64,000 nt of DNA from Pteria penguin. Taxonomy: Eukaryota; Mollusca; Bivalvia; Pterioida; Pteriidae. Position numbers and translations under genes: made by a program. The notes under the pieces were generated by a model. The model searched no databases. It was given only the letters and a program-made list of their open reading frames with translations, and was not told where the DNA came from. The DNA lies in NCBI GenBank assembly GCA_035048485.1, contig CM068581.1, forward strand, positions 8,941,430-9,005,429, given 5' to 3'. Positions 60,560 to 64,000 of the stretch are shown here, one piece after another; positions within the stretch are counted from its first letter, which is position 1, and the number at the start of each line of letters is the position of its first letter.

Positions 60560-61012
60560 TTTCTACATCCCGTCCTTGATCATCATTTCTAATGATATGG
60601 CCTAAACAAAAGCACTGGTACCAAGCTGTGTTTGTAAAAAGTTATTTTTAGCGTGAAGGTCATTGTCAAGGTCAAAAGGTCATGGACCTTGCTGTCATTT
60701 GAAAGGGTTTCATTATTTGAGTACGCATGTGAATTATTGTAAAATATGAAGTCTCTATCCCTCACGGTTCAAAAGTTATGGCCAAGGTTAAACTTGACAA
60801 CAGACATTCAAACCGATATACAAACAGACACACAGATCTGACAAAGACAATATGCCCCCGAATTATGGTAAAGGACCATGAGAACTTCATCAACACTAAG
60901 TTTCATCAGAATCCTTCCATCAATCCTGAAGAAGTTTGTCGGAAAGGAGGGTACACTCTGAAACCCATGTTGCCCGCCCTGGATCCAACCCTTGATTTTG
61001 CTTAAAAACAAA
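60560..61012 (+). repeat. Dispersed repeat fragment
   Basis: It contains 'aaggtcattgtcaaggtcaa', 'gttatggccaaggtt', 'agtttcatcagaatccttcc' and 'gccctggatccaaccc'. The latter parts resemble the 3' region of the repeat at 63.6 kb ('cgccctggatccacccctg'). It has no coding capacity. It ends where the 24-bp array starts. Confidence 0.5.
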
Positions 61013-61015
61013 ACA

Positions 61016-61785
61016 CCTGAATTAAGGAGACAATAAACACCTGGATTAAGGAGACAATAAATACCTGAATTAAGGAGACAATAAACACCTGAATTAAGGA
61101 GACAATAAATACCTGAATTAAGGAGACAATAAACACCTAAATTACACAGACAATAAACACCCGAATTACGGAGACAATAAATACCTGAATTAAGGAGACA
61201 ATAAACAGCTGAATTACGGAGACAATAAAAAGCTGAATTACGGAGACAATAAACACCTGAATTACGGAGACAATAGACACCTGAATTAAGGAGACAATAA
61301 ACACCTGAAATAAGGAGACAATAAACACCTGAATTACGGAGACAATAAACACCTGAATTACGGAGACAATAAACACCTGAATTAAGGAGACAATAAACAC
61401 CTGAATAAAGGACACAATAAACACCTGAATTAAGGAGACAATAAAAACCTGTATTAAGGAGACAATAAACACCTGAATTAAGGAGACAATTAACACCTGA
61501 ATTAAGGAGACAATAAACACCTGAAATAAGGAGACAATAAACACCTGAATTAAGGAGACAATAAACACCTGAATTAAGGAGACTATAAACACCTGAAATA
61601 AGGAGACAATAAACACCTGAATTAAGGAGACAATAAACACCTGAAATAAGGAGACAATAAATACCTGAAATACGGAGACAATAAACACCTGAATTACGGA
61701 GACAATAAACACCTGAAATAAGGAGACAATAAACACCTAAAATAAGGAGACAATAAACACCTGAAATAAGGAGACAATAAACACT
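61016..61785. repeat. 24-bp tandem repeat, about 32 copies
   Basis: The unit is 'gacaataaacacctgaatta' plus 'agga', with scattered substitutions (taagg/tacgg/aaagg variants). Because 24 is a multiple of three, one minus-strand frame stays open for 199 codons ('FIVSLIQV' repeats). I treat that as an artefact. Confidence 0.95.
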
Positions 61786-61979
61786 TTATCTCTTCAGTTC
61801 ATGAAAATGAAAAGAAGTCATAATCTTTATTTTGGAAAATGGAATAAAGAACAACACCCCCACCCTTTATTTATTTATTTATTTATTTATTAGTGGTTTT
61901 TTTTAATTTTTTTTTTTTCTTTAAAAGAAAAATGAAAAAGCAAGAAACAAACAATCAGGAAAAAGAAATACTAAAATAA

Positions 61980-63866
61980 AACAAGAGGCCCAAGTGGGCC
62001 TATATCGCTCACCTGAGTACCTAGATGATCAGTCATGCATGAAGGAAAAATTCATTTATTTTTGCATTAATGTGACTAAGTCAACACAGATGTTGAAAAT
62101 ATGTCGAATTTTATTTCAGGCTAGAATAAAAAACAACACTTTTTTGCACATCCATTAAGGTGATTTTGATATTAAGCATTTCCTTTGTCTCTGCAAGATG
62201 TCATTCAGGGCAACAAGTTGGTCATTTTCTTTAGGTGGGGCCTTTTGTTGACTGATTTCAAGTCTGGGTCAAGGACCCTACTTTTTAGACATTGTGGCAT
62301 TATCTGTTAACCAATTTGGATGAAATTTACCAAATTGATAGAGGACCTTTAGTACTTGATGTATTCCATGTTTCATTAAAATCTTTCATGTGGTATAACA
62401 GCCGAAGTGAAAAATGTGATTGAATTGTTCCTATACACCCTCATTTGGAAGTCTTAAAAAATTCATAGAAAATCCAAAAATTGAGATATTGACAAAATTC
62501 TTTCAAAGTAACAATCCTTACCATAATTATGATCACAATAGTCCATAAGAAATCATCATTATCAATTAACTAGGAAATATGACACTTTTTTTTCTGCATT
62601 GAATCACCAACTCCAAAGAAATGTCGAAAAAAAATTCTAAAATTTGATTTTGGAAGGGAACCAAAATGACAATACGTCTTCACTCATCCCTCTAGATCAT
62701 TTCTATGCATTCTGTTTGTCTCTGTATACAGCCCGTATGAAAAAGAATATTGTTAAAGGAGGGAACTCTTTTGTGACCTACTTTTGACTATGGTGGCGCC
62801 ACCTGTAAAGAGGTATGGATGAAAACAACAGAATTTGAAGAGGATCATAAGTGACTTATTTCTACCAAGATTTATTAAAATCCTTCAAACAGTTTTGTAG
62901 AAAAAGTTGAAAATGTGAAAAATTGCCAACCACCCCCCCTTTTTTTTTGGAAGTCTTAAACGTAAAATTCCTAATTTCATATGTTGAGTGTTGAGAAACA
63001 TCTAAAAACTTATTTAGATGTGTAAAAAAAAAAAAAAAAATTTTTTTGACCACAGCTGGATTTGAACCGCTACTCTCCATATTTCAATTACCAAGTGGTA
63101 TATGTACCATTGTGAGACCTACTTTTTAGACATGGTGGCATTATATGTTAACCAATTTGGATGAAATTTACCAAATTGATAGAGGACTTTTAGTACTTCA
63201 TGTATTCCATGTTTCATTAAAATCTTTCATGTGGTTTTATAGAAAAAGTTGAAAATGTGAAAAATGGCCACCCCCCCCCCCCCCCCCCCCCCCCTTTTTT
63301 TTGGAAGTCTTAAAAAATTCATAAAAATTCCAAAAATTGAGATAACGACAAAATTCTTTCACAATAATATTCCTTACCACAATTATGATCAAAATACTCA
63401 TTAAGAAATCATCAATATCAATTAACTGAAAAACATGACACTTTTCTTCATTGAAATGACTAAGTCCAGAAACACGTCAAAAAAGCGTAAATTTCTATTT
63501 GACGGATCTTAATCCCGAACACAATTTTTAATAACCCATCTTTATAGATTGTTGAAATGCAATTAGTTTCCCCATTTATGAACTGGTTCTGGAGAAGAAG
63601 ATGTTTGAAGAGGGGTACCCTTTTAGGCACTTTTGGTCCCGCCCTGGATCCACCCCTGAGGGAATCTGGATCCCGAACACAATTTTAGTAGGGGACCTTG
63701 AGTACATCATTTACACAAAGTTTGATCCAAATCTGCATTGTAGTTCCAGAGAAGAAGTCGAAAATGTGAAAAAGTTAACGACGGACGACGACGACGACGA
63801 CGACGGACGACGGACGGCGCACTATGACTATTGCTCACTTGAGCCTTTGGCTCAGGTGAGCTAAAA
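61980..63866 (+). repeat. Long dispersed bivalve repeat, copy 2, with internal duplication
   Basis: It begins 'acaagaggcccaagtgggcc' then 'tatatcgctcacctgag', and ends in the hairpin 'tgagcctttggctcaggtga'. 'gctcacctgag' at the start and 'ctcaggtgagc' at the end are complementary. A stretch of about 130 bp at 62270-62400 recurs at 63113-63245, so part of the element is duplicated in tandem about 845 bp apart. It includes a poly-C run at about 63267-63294. No coding capacity. Confidence 0.8.
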
Positions 63867-64000
63867 AAACTAAACAAAAACAAACAAAGAAACAACCCTC
63901 TCTACCGAAATTTCTTAAGAGACCGGCTTAATCAACATTTACTCGACGCATTGTATTAGCTCCATTGATTTTAGTAGTGTTGGCATGTGTTCTATGGCTA
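63867..64000. other. No recognised feature
   Basis: Short unique-looking sequence to the right edge. Confidence 0.4.

Noticed and set aside
61137..61736. 199-codon minus-strand frame of repeated octapeptides
   Set aside because: It is only the reading of a 24-bp satellite whose period is a multiple of three; there is no start context, domain or non-repetitive part.

Overview
The window is eukaryotic DNA, most likely from a bivalve mollusc. It is AT-rich, has spliced coding sequence with GT..AG introns, and carries the mobile-element community typical of bivalves: CR1-like and L1-like LINEs, Ty3/gypsy, mariner, Penelope-like (PLE-type) reverse transcriptases, tRNA-derived SINEs, and a long dispersed repeat that starts near 'gggcctatatcgctcacctg' and ends near 'ggctcaggtgagctaaaa'. 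Species assignment is inference. I see no prokaryotic genes, no CRISPR array and no functional tRNA or rRNA gene.

Region by region. 1-4.0 kb: a frame-broken LINE (+) and a decayed LINE fragment (-). 5.1-5.5 kb: a short open frame resembling the start of the Mutator-like transposase-domain proteins common in invertebrates. 8.3-12.1 kb: small repeats, a foldback MITE, two tRNA-derived SINEs, and a 1.34-kb mariner with TA target sites and one frameshift. 12.28-20.55 kb: a structurally complete Ty3/gypsy element (-) with two 514-bp LTRs, a 4-bp target duplication and broken gag/pol. 21.0-22.75 kb: an L1-like endonuclease/RT relic preceded by a NADAR-domain relic. 23.8-28.8 kb: a PLE-type RT relic with its tail, embedded in minisatellite arrays. 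29.66-30.74 kb: a long foldback element.

The one host gene I can assemble runs on the minus strand from at least 59,865 down to 30,871. Ten exons total 2,361 nt, exactly 787 codons including the stop, and every junction keeps frame. It encodes the C-terminal part of a PH domain, a linker, and a complete HSP70 ATPase of the HSPA12 (HSP70-12A/B-like) type. The start of the gene lies off the right edge. Its introns hold almost everything else in the right half: a hAT-like MITE, a CR1-like LINE with a 2A-like motif, a second PLE copy split by a 2.65-kb TIR element, a gypsy relic, a LINE interrupted by a PLE tail, a third PLE-type relic carrying two further insertions, and several minisatellites.

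The most interesting observations are: the PH-HSPA12 architecture; amplification of the gene's own 5' splice sites into tandem copies at two exons (a 53-bp minisatellite at 41 kb and three copies at 59.1-59.8 kb); a long foldback sitting where this gene's 3' UTR should be; a NADAR domain directly before a LINE endonuclease; and nested insertions whose exact target duplications can be read from the sequence.
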